From positions 1-64,000 of the forward strand of contig JAKSTU010000008.1 of NCBI GenBank assembly GCA_024402435.1: a DNA stretch of 64,000 nucleotides. The letters run 5' to 3'. The translations under genes were made by a program, and so were the position numbers. Positions 33,519 to 43,751 of this stretch are shown piece by piece; the stretch's first letter is position 1; every line of letters begins with the position of its first letter. This stretch comes from Treponemataceae bacterium (GTDB taxonomy: Bacteria; Spirochaetota; Spirochaetia; Treponematales; Treponemataceae). The notes under the pieces are model-generated. The model had not been told where the DNA came from. It did not search any database and saw only the letters and a program-made list of their open reading frames with translations.

Positions 33519-36299
33519 ATGACACTTGATTGGAACGATTATATTGATGCAGCCCGGGCTGTAACTGCTGAAGGTTGTGTTCTTCTAAAAAATGACAACA
33601 ATGTGCTGCCTTTTTCAAATCAAGAAAAAGTTGCAGTTTTCGGCAGAATTCAAACCAAATATTACAAAAGCGGAACCGGATCCGGCGGATTGGTAAACGT
33701 TTCCACCGTTACAGGAATTCTTGAAGGTTTAAAAGAATCCGGTACGGTTGTTGTAGATCCTGAACTTGAAGCAATTTACACAGAATGGGTAAAAGAAAAT
33801 CCTTTTGAAGAAGGTGTCGGCTGGGGAACAGAACCTTGGGCCCAGAAGGAAATGCCTGTTGACGATGTTCTGGCTTCCCGTTTTGCAGAAAAAAATGATT
33901 CCGCACTGGTTATTATCGGGCGTACGGCGGGCGAAGACAAAGACAATAAAAATGAAAAAGGTTCGTACCTTCTGAACGATGTTGAGTATGACATGCTTAA
34001 GGCAGTCAGAAAAGCTTTTTCAAAGATGACTGTTATCCTGAATGTTGGAAACATCATCGACATGAAGTTTGTTGATGACATCAAACCGGATGCAGTGATG
34101 TACGTTTGGCAGGGCGGTATGTACGGTGGCCTTGGAACTGCAGATGTTCTGACAGGAAAAACTTCACCTTCCGGAAAACTTACCGACACTATTGCCGAAA
34201 ATATTGATGATTACCCTTCTACAAAGAATTTCGGAAATCCACAGAAAGCGGTTTATCAGGAAGACGTCTACGTTGGTTACCGTTATTTTGAGACAGTAAA
34301 AGAAGCAGAAGAAAAAGTTCTTTATCCTTTCGGTTTCGGACTTTCTTATACGGCTTTTGATTTTGAATGCACCGGTTTTTCCTGTTACAGGGATGAACTT
34401 AATGAATTTACGACAAAAGCGAAAATTGAAGTTTCCGTAAAGAATACGGGAAAAACTGCAGGAAAAGAAGTTGTTCAAATCTATACTCAGTTTCCTCAGG
34501 GAACTTTGGGACAGCCGGCAAAAATTCTTACTGCTTTTGCAAAAACACGGGAACTTTTGCCCGGTGAATCAGAAATCCTTGTGCTTGATGTTGATTTGTG
34601 CGATTTTGCTTCATTTGATGACACTGGTTCCAGCGGACACAAAAACTGCAGGATTCTTGAAGCCGGGGATTACCTGTTTTTTGCAGGAAATTCTGTCCGG
34701 AATGTAAAACCGGCAGGAAAAATCACTTTTGATCATTACAAAATTACAGAAAAACTTTACGAAGCTTTGTGTCCCAAAGAATCTTTCCAGCGTTTGAAAA
34801 ATACTGAAAGCGGAATGACTTCTGAAACTGTTGTGGCAAGCGGAAATTATCAGACCGCCCACAGAAATCAGGAACTTTTTTCAGTCAAAGCATATTATGC
34901 TCCCAATGCGTTGAAATCTCGTGCAATGGAGAACCCTGATGGCTCAGAAAGCATTCTGATTCAGCTGACTGATGACGATTTGTCATGCATTGTTCGGGGT
35001 GAAGGAATGGGAAGTCCGAAAGTAACACCCGGAACAGCTGCTGCTTTTGGCGGTGTTTCAGAGCATCTTCAATCTTTGGGTGTTCCCTGCGGATGTTGTG
35101 CAGACGGCCCCAGCGGCATTCGCATGGATTCCGGTTCCGAGGCTTTCAGTTTCCCGATCGGCACAATGATTGCCTGTACATTCAATATTCCTTTGGCCCA
35201 GAGTCTTTATCATTTTACCGGAATGGAACTTGCATACAATAACGTTGACGTTCTTCTTGCTCCGGGAATGAATCTGCGCCGCAATCCTCTTAACGGGCGG
35301 AATTTTGAGTATTATTCAGAAGATCCTTTTGTTACCGGCTCTTTTGCAGTGGCTTTCCTTAAAGGGCTCCATCAGTCAGGAGTTACCGGAAGCCTAAAGC
35401 ATTTTGCCTGCAACAATCAGGAAATCGGACGCCATTCAGTTGATTCTGTAGTAAGTGCCCGTGCATTGCGTGATATTTACCTCAAAGGTTTTGAAATGGC
35501 TGTTAAACAAGGTGGCGCTGATGCTGTAATGACGACTTACGGCTCTTTGAACGGCGTCTGGACAAGCGGAAGTTTTGACCTGAATACTTTGATTCTGCGC
35601 AAAGAATGGGGCTTTGAAGGCATCGTGATGACTGACTGGTGCGCAAAAATCAGTGATGAAGAAAATGCTCCGAATACTACAAACTTTGCTTCAATGATCC
35701 GCTCCCAAAATGATGTTTACATGGTCGTAAGTGATGCTTCCGTGAATGCTCATGGAGACAACACACTTGCTTCTTTGGAAGACGGTTCTCTTTCCCGGGA
35801 AGAAATGCTCCGTAATGCGGACAATATTATTTCTTTCCTGCTGAAATCACGTGCTTACAAACGCCTTAAAGGTGAAGCCGAACCGGTTGAAATCATCAAC
35901 CGTAACGGAAGCCAGAAGGAAGAAGCTGCCCAGGAAGTTGTTTATTATGATCTTGATAAGAATCTGACTCTTGATATGGAAGGCATAGAAACAGGACGCG
36001 GAAAGAACTTTACTTTTGCACTCACATGCAAAACTCCTGCTGTATTCAAAGTTTCTGTTACTGCAAAATCTGATCTTGGAGAACTTGCTCAAATGCCTGT
36101 TTTCATTTATACAAACGGAATTTGTGCCGCTTCCATGACATGGTTCGGAACAGAAGGAAAATTTGAGACAAAATCCACCGACATCTGGCTCATGTCTAAA
36201 TATACTGTGGTAAAAGTTTTCTTTGCTCAAAGCGGTTTGTCAGCAAAAGACATTTCCTTTGAGTATGCCGGAGAGCTGCCTCCCCGCCCTGACAGATGA
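33519..36299 (+). CDS. Glycoside hydrolase family 3 beta-glycosidase, circularly permuted domain order
   Basis: Hydrolyses beta-glucosides or similar oligosaccharides, probably in the cytoplasm because no signal peptide is visible. The 926 aa carry GH3 parts in reversed order. The C-type alpha/beta sandwich comes first (AEGCVLLKNDNNVLPF near residue 17, VAVFGRIQTKYYKSGTGSGG near 37). A fibronectin-III-like domain follows at about 275-390. The catalytic TIM-barrel domain comes after (PCGCCADGPSGIRMD near 525, GSLKHFACNNQEIGRH near 625). Its nucleophile aspartate is in GIVMTDWCAK near 705. A C-terminal beta domain spans about 800-926. Reversed order is known in some gut-bacterial and yeast GH3 enzymes. 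Substrate not determinable here. Confidence 0.9.
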   Translation: MTLDWNDYIDAARAVTAEGCVLLKNDNNVLPFSNQEKVAVFGRIQTKYYKSGTGSGGLVNVSTVTGILEGLKESGTVVVDPELEAIYTEWVKENPFEEGVGWGTEPWAQKEMPVDDVLASRFAEKNDSALVIIGRTAGEDKDNKNEKGSYLLNDVEYDMLKAVRKAFSKMTVILNVGNIIDMKFVDDIKPDAVMYVWQGGMYGGLGTADVLTGKTSPSGKLTDTIAENIDDYPSTKNFGNPQKAVYQEDVYVGYRYFETVKEAEEKVLYPFGFGLSYTAFDFECTGFSCYRDELNEFTTKAKIEVSVKNTGKTAGKEVVQIYTQFPQGTLGQPAKILTAFAKTRELLPGESEILVLDVDLCDFASFDDTGSSGHKNCRILEAGDYLFFAGNSVRNVKPAGKITFDHYKITEKLYEALCPKESFQRLKNTESGMTSETVVASGNYQTAHRNQELFSVKAYYAPNALKSRAMENPDGSESILIQLTDDDLSCIVRGEGMGSPKVTPGTAAAFGGVSEHLQSLGVPCGCCADGPSGIRMDSGSEAFSFPIGTMIACTFNIPLAQSLYHFTGMELAYNNVDVLLAPGMNLRRNPLNGRNFEYYSEDPFVTGSFAVAFLKGLHQSGVTGSLKHFACNNQEIGRHSVDSVVSARALRDIYLKGFEMAVKQGGADAVMTTYGSLNGVWTSGSFDLNTLILRKEWGFEGIVMTDWCAKISDEENAPNTTNFASMIRSQNDVYMVVSDASVNAHGDNTLASLEDGSLSREEMLRNADNIISFLLKSRAYKRLKGEAEPVEIINRNGSQKEEAAQEVVYYDLDKNLTLDMEGIETGRGKNFTFALTCKTPAVFKVSVTAKSDLGELAQMPVFIYTNGICAASMTWFGTEGKFETKSTDIWLMSKYTVVKVFFAQSGLSAKDISFEYAGELPPRPDR

Positions 36300-36330
36300 T
36301 TTTTCTGATTTGGAATAAACTTGATTGACT

Positions 36331-36365
36331 AAAAGCCGGCAGAAACTAACTGCCGGTTTTTTTTT
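36331..36365. terminator. Bidirectional terminator between GH3 glucosidase and ruvC
   Basis: Stem GCCGGCAG / CTGCCGGT around a 7-base loop, flanked by AAA on the left and nine T on the right. It sits between convergent genes and touches the ruvC stop. Confidence 0.85.
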
Positions 36366-36910
36366 CAAAAAGGACTGTGCTGAATGTGTGTAAGTGCGGC
36401 AGCCAAAGCATCTGCTGCATGATCCGGTTTGGGAATAACTTCAAGACCAAGGAGAAGTTTTACGTAATTCTGAACCAGCGTTTTGTCAGCTTTTGTGGAT
36501 CCGGTTACGCTTTGTTTGATGACAAGGGGTGTGTATTCGCCAAGTTCAATGCAATGTTGTGCAAGGCATAAAGTTACAACCCCGCGGGCTTCTGCAACTG
36601 CCATTGCACTTGTCTGGTTTTTTGCAAAATACAGTGTTTCCATTCCGGCTTGTGTGGGACGGAATTCTTCGATGACAGCGGTAATCCGTGAAAAAATTGC
36701 AGAAAGCCGGTCCCCGTGTTTCCATTCCGCAGGAGTTTCAACAACTCCATAAGCCACAAGTCGATAACGGTTCTGTACACAGTCTATGACGCCCCAACCA
36801 GTGGATGCAAGTCCCGGATCAATGCCCAAAACACGGCGGACACCGGTATTTTCGTTTCCTACTGAATGAGAACCTGGAAATGTTGCAAAATCATGGACTT
36901 GGTTTTTCAT
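36365..36910 (-). CDS. ruvC: Crossover junction endodeoxyribonuclease RuvC
   Basis: Cuts Holliday junctions moved by RuvAB. About 181 aa. The catalytic acidic residues lie in RRVLGIDPGLASTGWGV, in GMETLYFAKN and in the terminal PKPDHAADALAAALTH. The protein has about 25 extra residues before the usual RuvC start. The frame is open to 36949, but the ATG at 36910 (MKNQVHDF) is the best-placed one, and no start codon lies closer to VRRVLG. It follows yebC but a terminator lies between them, so ruvC may have its own promoter. Confidence 0.93.
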   Translation of the reverse strand: MKNQVHDFATFPGSHSVGNENTGVRRVLGIDPGLASTGWGVIDCVQNRYRLVAYGVVETPAEWKHGDRLSAIFSRITAVIEEFRPTQAGMETLYFAKNQTSAMAVAEARGVVTLCLAQHCIELGEYTPLVIKQSVTGSTKADKTLVQNYVKLLLGLEVIPKPDHAADALAAALTHIQHSPF

Positions 36911-36937
36911 TACTGAATTGTATGCAAAGAAAAAGAG

Positions 36938-36968
36938 CAAAAAAAACACCGCTTTTTCAAGCGGCGTT
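36938..36968 (-). terminator. Intrinsic terminator of yebC
   Basis: Stem AACxCCGCTT / AAGCGGCGTT (one mismatch, 4-base loop). On the minus strand it is followed by a run of eight T. Confidence 0.8.
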
Positions 36969-36991
36969 CAATATCAGCTTTTCAGACTGAA

Positions 36992-37729
36992 TCAGCCTTC
37001 GAAGTCTTCAGGATATTCAGCGTTGTGGTAAACGTTCTGAACATCGTCATCTTCTTCAAGGCGGTCAACCAGTTTCTGCATTTTTGCAGCTGCTTCTTTA
37101 TCAAGGTTGACATATGTATCAGGAACCATTGAAACTTCTGCAGAAAGAGCTTCCCATCCTTTTGCCTGAAGTGCTTCAAGAACTGTGGCAAAATCGTTGG
37201 GGTCTGTTGTAACAGTAATAACTCCGTCTTCGCTTGTAATGTCTTCTGCGCCTGCTTCAAGACCAGCTTCCATTACTTCGTCTTCGCTTACTGCTTCTGC
37301 ATCGTATTCAATTACACCCTTGCGGTTGAACATGTAAGAAACAGAACCTGTTGCACCCAGGTTTCCGCTTGTTTTGTTGAAAATGTTGCGGACGTTTGCA
37401 GCAGCGCGGTTGTTGTTGTCTGTAAGAACTTCAACCAGGATTGCAACACCGTTGGGTCCGTAACCTTCGTAAAGTTTTTCTTCGAAAACTGCGTTTCCGA
37501 GTTCACCTGTACCTTTTTTGATTGCACGTTCAATATTGTCTTTGGGCATGTTTGATGCACGTGCTTTGAGGATTGCTGTGCGGAGACGAGGGTTTGAGTT
37601 AGGATCACCGCCGCCCATACGTGCAGCAATTGAAATTTCCTTGATGAACTTTGTAAAAAGCTGTCCGCGTTTGGCGTCGGCAGCACCTTTGGCGTGTTTA
37701 ATTGTCGCCCACTTACTATGTCCTGACAT
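36992..37729 (-). CDS. YebC/PmpR family protein
   Basis: 245 aa with the invariant start [27 protein letters not shown] and the [23 protein letters not shown] block near residue 87. Members are described as transcription regulators, and more recently some as translation factors relieving ribosome stalling; this sequence does not decide between them. AAGGAG precedes the ATG. It is often next to ruvC, as here. Confidence 0.93.
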   Translation of the reverse strand: MSGHSKWATIKHAKGAADAKRGQLFTKFIKEISIAARMGGGDPNSNPRLRTAILKARASNMPKDNIERAIKKGTGELGNAVFEEKLYEGYGPNGVAILVEVLTDNNNRAAANVRNIFNKTSGNLGATGSVSYMFNRKGVIEYDAEAVSEDEVMEAGLEAGAEDITSEDGVITVTTDPNDFATVLEALQAKGWEALSAEVSMVPDTYVNLDKEAAAKMQKLVDRLEEDDDVQNVYHNAEYPEDFEG

Positions 37730-37899
37730 GAGAACTCCTTATATAGAAAGTTGTTTAGCAAAAGATTTAACGCTTTATTTTACCATAATCAAAAATCCAG
37801 TGTCAATGAGTGGACTGCAAATGCTTCATGCACTTGCAGCCTGTTCGTTGATGTGCAAAAAAACGCAATAAAACGCGGATTTTTCAGAAAAACTGAATT

Positions 37900-39345
37900 T
37901 CAGGCGTTGGGTCCGTTGTAATAAATGAAGTTCAAGGCGGAAAGACGTTTTTTATGTATTTCAAGACGTTTTTCAAAGGACTCGAAATCTTTGTTCTCAG
38001 GAGACATCCAAAGGCTTTCTGCAATTGCACTCAAACGCGGATAAATCATGTATTCAGCGATTTTGGGAGCATAAATAACTTCTGACCAAAGGTTACCCTG
38101 TCCGCCCAAAACAAATCCGGCTTCTTTTTGTCCCATTGATTCGGTAACAGGTGAATAATCATAAGACTGTTTTACAGTTATTGTACTCAGGTTTCCAGGT
38201 TCACAGGGGTCTTTGTAAGGTGCATAGTCCAAATAACATCCGGCAGTATTGGGTGACATGATCACTTTGTGTCCCAATTCTGCAGCTTTTTCACCGCCTT
38301 TGATTCCGCGCCATGACTGTACGATCAATGATTCAGGCAGTCCCATTTTTTCAGTTCCGTCAAGAACTTCGTCCCAACCAACAGGGATTTTTCCACGTTC
38401 ATCAAGCATTTTGGCCATCCGAACAGTCATGAAGCTCTGTAATTGGCCGGCTTCCGTAAGACCCAATGCCTTCATGCGGGCCGCACATTTTGGGCATTTC
38501 TCCCAACGGACACGGGGACATTCATCTCCGCCGATGTGTACAAAAGGCCCTGGAAAAAGACGGCAAACTGTGTCAAAAATTGTTCCGAAAGTTTCAAAAA
38601 CTTTGTCGTTACCGGCACAAAGAACATCTTCGAAAATTCCGTGTCTGTCTTCTACGTGGTAAGGTCCGCCTGTACAACCCAATTCAGGATAAGATGCAAG
38701 AACTGCTGAAGCGTGTCCGGGAGTTTCCACTTCTGGAACCACCATGATTCCTCTTTCGGCGGCAAACTGGACAACTTCTGCAATTTCTTCATCAGAATAA
38801 AGACCGCCTACGGGAGGATAACCTGTCCAGCCGCGGATATTTGTTCTCCATGAACCGACTTCAGTCAGTTTTGGAAATTCGGGAACATTGAAACGCCATC
38901 CCTGATCATCTGTAAGATGCCAATGGAAACGGTTCATTTTATGAAGTGCAAGTGAATCAAGAATTTTTTTGATGAATGCCACAGGATAGAAATTGCGGCT
39001 TACATCAAGCATAAAACCGCGCCAACCGTATGCAGGACTGTCTTTGATTGTCATGCAAGGGTAAGATTCACAATCATTCATCAAAAGCTGGCGGATCGTC
39101 TGAGCTGCATAAAAAGCTCCCACTTCGGAATCTGCATTTATTTTTACTGAATCAGAAGATATTTCCAGTTCATAAGATTCGTCTTTCTGAATTTCTTTTT
39201 TTACAGAATCAGATGCTTTTGCAGACAGTGTTTCCGGTAAAGATCTGAAAAAATCAGCCAATTTTTCTTTTGTAATGCTTCCATTTGTCAATTCAACGGA
39301 ATTTGGCTGGGGAACCAGTCCAAGTTTTTCAATTTCAGATTTCAT
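37900..39345 (-). CDS. Glycoside hydrolase family 20 beta-N-acetylhexosaminidase
   Basis: Removes terminal beta-linked GlcNAc or GalNAc. In the 481-aa protein an N-terminal GH20b-type domain (about 1-95) precedes the TIM barrel. Typical motifs are YGWRGFMLDVSRNFYP near 110, HLTDDQGWR near 144, VVPEVETPGHASA near 207 and the catalytic Asp-Glu pair HIGGDECPRVRW near 273. Further along, GQGNLWSEVI is near 420. No signal peptide, so it is probably cytoplasmic. A GGAGG ribosome site lies inside the 3' end of the upstream oxidoreductase gene, which it overlaps by 4 bases. Confidence 0.93.
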   Translation of the reverse strand: MKSEIEKLGLVPQPNSVELTNGSITKEKLADFFRSLPETLSAKASDSVKKEIQKDESYELEISSDSVKINADSEVGAFYAAQTIRQLLMNDCESYPCMTIKDSPAYGWRGFMLDVSRNFYPVAFIKKILDSLALHKMNRFHWHLTDDQGWRFNVPEFPKLTEVGSWRTNIRGWTGYPPVGGLYSDEEIAEVVQFAAERGIMVVPEVETPGHASAVLASYPELGCTGGPYHVEDRHGIFEDVLCAGNDKVFETFGTIFDTVCRLFPGPFVHIGGDECPRVRWEKCPKCAARMKALGLTEAGQLQSFMTVRMAKMLDERGKIPVGWDEVLDGTEKMGLPESLIVQSWRGIKGGEKAAELGHKVIMSPNTAGCYLDYAPYKDPCEPGNLSTITVKQSYDYSPVTESMGQKEAGFVLGGQGNLWSEVIYAPKIAEYMIYPRLSAIAESLWMSPENKDFESFEKRLEIHKKRLSALNFIYYNGPNA

Positions 39346-39923
39346 AATTCCTCCACAATCTTTTCGATTTGTTCAAGGTGTTTTTTGTAGAATTTCTCTC
39401 TTGTTTCCATGCCCCGTGACATTCCTTCAAATACATGGAGTTCGGCACTTTCTGCTCTGGAATTGATTCTGTCCAGACAGAAAATTTTTTCCATTGCGGT
39501 AAAAAGCCCGGTTTCTTTCAGATGATCCACTGAATTTCCGGCACATGCCAGGAAAAGGACTTTCTTGAAATGTGGCATTTCGCATGGTTCATAGGCAAAA
39601 CCTACAGTCCAGACACGGTCAAACCACCCTACAAGTTTTGAAGGCATTTCGGTCCAAAAAACCGGGAATACAAAGATGATTCCGTCGGCTTTCCGTAATT
39701 TTTCCTGTTCCAGAGCAACATCCTGAGGCACAGGCTGATCCTTCTTGTAATAAGCTTCACGCAAATACTCTGACTCACTCATATCAGACTGAAAATTCAT
39801 TGCGTAAAGATCCGAAGTTTCGTAACTGTGATTGTTTTTTTGCAGGGAATTCAAGACAGTACGGTACATTTGCCATGTAAAACTGTCGTGAGAAGGATGA
39901 CAATAGACAACAAGAAAATGCAT
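39342..39923 (-). CDS. NAD(P)H dehydrogenase, quinone-reductase (NQO1/Flavodoxin_2) family
   Basis: A 193-aa flavoprotein-fold protein. FVFPVFWTEMPSKLVGWFDRVWTVGFAY near residue 95 is the FMN/FAD-binding region, and MHFLVVYCHPSHDSFTW is the opening strand-loop. It probably performs two-electron reduction of quinones or similar acceptors. The ATG at 39923 has no ribosome site. A TATAAT (39936-39931, minus strand) lies only 7 bases upstream, suggesting a leaderless message. It is cotranscribed with the GH20 gene. Confidence 0.8.
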   Translation of the reverse strand: MHFLVVYCHPSHDSFTWQMYRTVLNSLQKNNHSYETSDLYAMNFQSDMSESEYLREAYYKKDQPVPQDVALEQEKLRKADGIIFVFPVFWTEMPSKLVGWFDRVWTVGFAYEPCEMPHFKKVLFLACAGNSVDHLKETGLFTAMEKIFCLDRINSRAESAELHVFEGMSRGMETREKFYKKHLEQIEKIVEEL

Positions 39924-39930
39924 AAGAATG

Positions 39931-39959
39931 ATTATAAACTAAATGATGAAAAGTTAATA
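39931..39959 (-). promoter_or_regulatory. Promoter of the oxidoreductase-GH20 unit, apparently leaderless
   Basis: On the minus strand TATTAA (39959-39954) and TATAAT (39936-39931) are 17 bp apart. The ATG at 39923 follows the -10 box after 7 bases. Confidence 0.45.
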
Positions 39960-39980
39960 CTTGTTTTTTTCGGAAAGGAT

Positions 39981-40029
39981 AAAAAAAAGGGTCACTCCCG
40001 AAAGCAAGCTTTCAAGAAGCAACCCTTTT
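39981..40029 (-). terminator. Terminator of rpmE (nested hairpin)
   Basis: Outer stem AAAAGGGT (39985-39992) pairs with ACCCTTTT (40022-40029). An inner stem GAAAGC/GCTTTC lies at 40000-40013. On the minus strand a run of eight T follows the outer stem. Confidence 0.8.
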
Positions 40030-40050
40030 CTCCACCCAAATAAAAAAGAT

Positions 40051-40251
40051 TTATTTGATGTTGTAGCGTTTGTTGAAACGTTCGATACGACCTGCAGTGT
40101 CAACCAGCTTCTGTTTTCCAGTAAAGAACGGGTGACATGCAGAACAAATTTCAACGTTGATGTTCTGTACAGTTGAACGTGTTTCGATGACGTTACCGCA
40201 AACGCAAGTAATTTTTGTCAATTCGTAGTTGGGATGAATTCCTTCTTTCAT
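40051..40251 (-). CDS. rpmE: 50S ribosomal protein L31, zinc-binding type
   Basis: 66 aa. [20 protein letters not shown] and the later [26 protein letters not shown]-type sequence give the CxC plus CxxC cysteine set of the zinc-containing (C+) L31. Two ATGs are adjacent (40254 and 40251). The second has better spacing (5 bases) to GGAGG and fits the conserved start. It follows rho and has its own terminator. Confidence 0.95.
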   Translation of the reverse strand: MKEGIHPNYELTKITCVCGNVIETRSTVQNINVEICSACHPFFTGKQKLVDTAGRIERFNKRYNIK

Positions 40252-40323
40252 CATTTCCTCCAGTTTATTTTATAAGATTTGCCCGAAACCATTCTGATTC
40301 CACAAATCTCTTGAATTTCTTTA

Positions 40324-41964
40324 TCAGCCCATGCTGTTCATGGAACGCAAGAATACTGCATTATCTTTTGTTTTGCCCATTCTGTCAATAAGGAGCTCAA
40401 CAATCTCCGCATCATCCATAGGATTGATAACTTTGCGGAGAACCCAGATTTTTGCAAGTTCTTCCTGATTAAGAAGCAGATCTTCCTTGCGGGTTCCTGA
40501 CTTTTTGATGTTGAATGCAGGGAACAGGCGGCGGTCTGCAAGTTTGCGGTCCAGATTGATTTCCATGTTTCCTGTACCTTTGAACTCTTCAAAGATAACT
40601 TCGTCCATGCGGCTTCCTGTTTCAATCAATGCTGTAGAAATAATGGTGAGGCTTCCGCCTTCTTCAACATTACGTGCTGCTCCGAAAAAGCGTTTGGGTT
40701 TATGGAGAGCGTTTGAATCAACACCACCTGAAAGGACTTTGCCGCTTGTAGGAACTGTCTGGTTGTATGCGCGTGCAAGACGAGTTATTGAATCAAGGAA
40801 GATAACGACATCCTTTTTATGTTCAACAAGGCGTTTTGCTTTTTCAAGAACCATTTCTGCAACCTGAACATGGCGTGTAGCAGGTTCGTCAAACGTTGAT
40901 GAAATAACTTCAGCATTCGGTGATTTGATAGAACGTTCCATGTCGGTAACTTCTTCAGGGCGTTCGTCAATCAGAAGAACAATGATTTTTACTTCAGGAT
41001 GATTCTGGATGATTGCATTTGCAATTTTCTGCATCAGAATTGTCTTACCGGCTTTAGGCGGAGCAACGATAAGAGAACGCTGACCTTTTCCGATAGGACA
41101 GAACAAATCGATCATTCGGGTTGAAAGTTCTTTTGTTTCTGTCTCAAGCGTAAGTTTTTCATTGGGGTACAAAGGTGTAAGGTTGTCAAAGGGAATGCGT
41201 GTCTGTGCAGTCCGTGTTTCATCATCATTTACGGTTTCAATGCGCAGAAGTGCAAAGAAGCGCTCTCCTTCTTTCGGTGAGCGGATCTGTCCGTAAATTG
41301 TGTCCCCTGTCTTAAGATTGAAAAGTCTTATCTGGCTCGGTGAAATATAAATGTCATCAGGACCGGGAAGATAACTGTTCTGCGGTGAGCGGAGAAATCC
41401 GTATCCGTCCGGAAGAATTTCCAAAGCACCGGAAGCAAAAATGATTCCGCCGTGATCAGTATGGGTTTTAAGAATGACAAAAATAAGATCCTGCTTTTTC
41501 AATGCAGCAAGATCATCCCGCTGAATACCGTACTGCCCTGCCAGTTCACGCAGATTATGCATTCCCATTGCTGTAAGTTCATTGATAACAAGCCTTGGTT
41601 TTGGCGGCTGAAAAGTATCCTGTGTTTCAGAAACTGAAGCCGGTGCAGTATTTGCAGAAGTCTGATCAATCTGTTCGCTGTTTTCTGTATTTTCGGCTTT
41701 TATAAAAGGCTTGCGGTTTTCTCTGGGGACTCTCGGTTCACGAGGCTTTTTTTCATTGTCTTTCTGTACGGAAATTCTCGGTTTTTTTGGACCTCTTGTT
41801 CTGACTACTACAGTTCGTTCCGTTGTTTCTTTTTCTTGTGTTTGAATTGGTTCAGAAGGGGTTTGTTCACTTGGCTGCAAATCCAGTGTACCCTGTTGTT
41901 CAGCTTCTGATGACCCTTTTGAATCCGGTCCTTCAGGAAAAGACCGACTTGGGATAAGTGCCAT
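40324..41964 (-). CDS. rho: Transcription termination factor Rho
   Basis: Hexameric RNA helicase that ends transcription. 546 aa from the ATG at 41964 with a GGAG site; the frame is open further to 42039. Residues 5-130 are a charged, probably disordered extension rich in Glu, Gln, Pro, Lys and Arg. Rho_N ([15 protein letters not shown] near 133) and the RNA-binding cold-shock-like domain ([22 protein letters not shown] near 182) follow. The ATPase domain has Walker [13 protein letters not shown] near 304, [14 protein letters not shown] near 330 and [16 protein letters not shown] near 388. N-terminal inserts of this sort occur in several phyla. Confidence 0.95.
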   Translation of the reverse strand: MALIPSRSFPEGPDSKGSSEAEQQGTLDLQPSEQTPSEPIQTQEKETTERTVVVRTRGPKKPRISVQKDNEKKPREPRVPRENRKPFIKAENTENSEQIDQTSANTAPASVSETQDTFQPPKPRLVINELTAMGMHNLRELAGQYGIQRDDLAALKKQDLIFVILKTHTDHGGIIFASGALEILPDGYGFLRSPQNSYLPGPDDIYISPSQIRLFNLKTGDTIYGQIRSPKEGERFFALLRIETVNDDETRTAQTRIPFDNLTPLYPNEKLTLETETKELSTRMIDLFCPIGKGQRSLIVAPPKAGKTILMQKIANAIIQNHPEVKIIVLLIDERPEEVTDMERSIKSPNAEVISSTFDEPATRHVQVAEMVLEKAKRLVEHKKDVVIFLDSITRLARAYNQTVPTSGKVLSGGVDSNALHKPKRFFGAARNVEEGGSLTIISTALIETGSRMDEVIFEEFKGTGNMEINLDRKLADRRLFPAFNIKKSGTRKEDLLLNQEELAKIWVLRKVINPMDDAEIVELLIDRMGKTKDNAVFLRSMNSMG

Positions 41965-42083
41965 TAAAAACTCCGTGTGTAAAATGATTTCTAAAAAGAA
42001 AAGAATAAAAACATAAATCGTGTTTTTTTCAATATACAAGTTTTCATATTCTTGTGCAAGAGATTTTTTTTTACATTTATAGA

Positions 42084-42112
42084 TTATCTTAAAGACGGTT
42101 TTATGCTATAAT
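42084..42112 (+). promoter_or_regulatory. Promoter of the CE12-like esterase gene
   Basis: TTATCT at 42084-42089 and a perfect TATAAT at 42107-42112 are 17 bp apart. A GGAG ribosome site lies 8-9 bases before the ATG at 42135. Confidence 0.55.
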
Positions 42113-42134
42113 CCGATTCATTCTGGAGTGAAAG

Positions 42135-43745
42135 ATGACTTTTGAAAAATTGAATTTTTTTGAACAGCGTTACAATACAGAAGCAAAAGGCTGGTTTGAA
42201 GGCGTATATTATCCAAGGGAAAGGACTCTTGCCTCTGTTGAAATCGGCAAACTCAAGGCAAATGACGATAATGTCCTGCATTTTAAAAGCAGAAACTGGA
42301 CTGAAACTGAAGTTACCGGCTTCGGGATTTATAATTACAGGGAAACAGTCTGCATTCAATGCGAAACCGGCATGAAAGACGGAAAATGGAACCTGATTTT
42401 TGAAAATCCCGGAGAAAAAGATTATAAAATCTGCATTGCGGCAAACAGTATCGAAAAAATTGCAGAAACTGTTGTTCCGGCCGGAAAATCTGTTTCTTTG
42501 GAATTCCACCTCTGTTCAGCGGAAAATGTTTCTTGTCTTGAAATTTATGTTCCGGACGAAGCAAAAACAAAAGACGATGCTGAATTCTGTGACATCTGGC
42601 TTTCAGGCTGTCAATGGAAAGAAGATGATGTTGTAAAAATCCGGGCAAAAACAACAGTTTTTGTTGCTTCTGACTCAACAGCCCAGACATACGAAGACTT
42701 TTATTATCCGCAGACCGGCTGGGGACAGGTTCTTCACCGTTTTTTTGAACCGGATGCAGAAACAGAGGAATCAGTTCCGGAAAAAGCCCGTTATCCTCAA
42801 TGCAGATCCTATGACAAAAAAACTGTAATCATTGAAAACCGTTCTATCGGTGCAAGAAGCTCAAAATCCTTCATTGCGGAAGGAAAATGGGATGCGCTTC
42901 TTGAAAGAACTGTTCCCGGAGATGTGGTACTTGTTCAGTGGGCCCACAATGATGCAACTGCAATCCGCCCCAACCGCTATGTTGCGCCTGAAGATTTTGC
43001 CTTTTATCTTGAAAAATACATTAATTCCTGCAAAGCCCGCAACGTAACCTGCGTCCTTGTTACTCCGATTTCCCGCAGAAACTGCGATGAACATTGTGGC
43101 GCCTTCCCGATTTCTTTCGGGCCTTATCGGGATGTCATGATCAGATTGGGCGCGGAACAAAATGTTCCTGTGATTGATCTGGGCGGAAAAAGCAATGCTT
43201 TGCTAAATCAGGCAGGACCGGAAGGCGCAAAAGATTTCTATTTGTGGACCAGAGCCGGTGAATATCCCGAAAGTGCTTATGCGGGCGGTGTTTCTGACAA
43301 TGCTCATCTTCAGGAATACGGTGCTCTTCAATATGCAAAAATTGTGGCTGAAAGCCTTAAGGAAATGGGATTTTTTGCAGACAGAATTGATTCTTCAAAA
43401 GTTGTGATCAAAAAGCCGCTGCACATTGTTTCTGCCCCTGTGGATCTGCCGCCTGATGTTCCTCAGGGATTTGCACTGCAGGAACTTCATGTTGAAAACG
43501 GAACTGCAAACTTTCTTCTTGTATGGAATGATGTGGAAGGCGCCGTTTCTTACACTGTTTACAGAAAAGGATCTGTTGACTTTCAGTTTACGCCGGTAAA
43601 AACTGTTACCGCAGAAGAAAAACGTTCATCTGCGGTAATGCCTTTTGTTCTGCCGGCAAGCGATGTATATCAGGTTTACGTTTGTGCAAAGTTTGAAAAC
43701 GGTTCAGAAAGCCCACGAAGCCGAATAATCGAATTCAGGGCTTGA
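42135..43745 (+). CDS. SGNH-hydrolase, rhamnogalacturonan acetylesterase-like (CE12)
   Basis: Probably removes acetyl groups from rhamnogalacturonan-I. In the 536-aa protein an N-terminal beta-sandwich domain (about 1-170) precedes the SGNH domain. Nucleophile block VFVASDSTAQTYEDFYYPQTGWGQ is near 176 and block II NRSIGARSSKSF near 236. Block III VQWAHNDAT is near 270 and the Asp-x-x-His block SDNAHLQEYGA near 380. A fibronectin-III-like domain covers about 440-536. No signal peptide. It converges with the PL11 lyase gene across a hairpin at 43752-43788. Confidence 0.85.
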   Translation: MTFEKLNFFEQRYNTEAKGWFEGVYYPRERTLASVEIGKLKANDDNVLHFKSRNWTETEVTGFGIYNYRETVCIQCETGMKDGKWNLIFENPGEKDYKICIAANSIEKIAETVVPAGKSVSLEFHLCSAENVSCLEIYVPDEAKTKDDAEFCDIWLSGCQWKEDDVVKIRAKTTVFVASDSTAQTYEDFYYPQTGWGQVLHRFFEPDAETEESVPEKARYPQCRSYDKKTVIIENRSIGARSSKSFIAEGKWDALLERTVPGDVVLVQWAHNDATAIRPNRYVAPEDFAFYLEKYINSCKARNVTCVLVTPISRRNCDEHCGAFPISFGPYRDVMIRLGAEQNVPVIDLGGKSNALLNQAGPEGAKDFYLWTRAGEYPESAYAGGVSDNAHLQEYGALQYAKIVAESLKEMGFFADRIDSSKVVIKKPLHIVSAPVDLPPDVPQGFALQELHVENGTANFLLVWNDVEGAVSYTVYRKGSVDFQFTPVKTVTAEEKRSSAVMPFVLPASDVYQVYVCAKFENGSESPRSRIIEFRA

Positions 43746-43751
43746 GAATGC

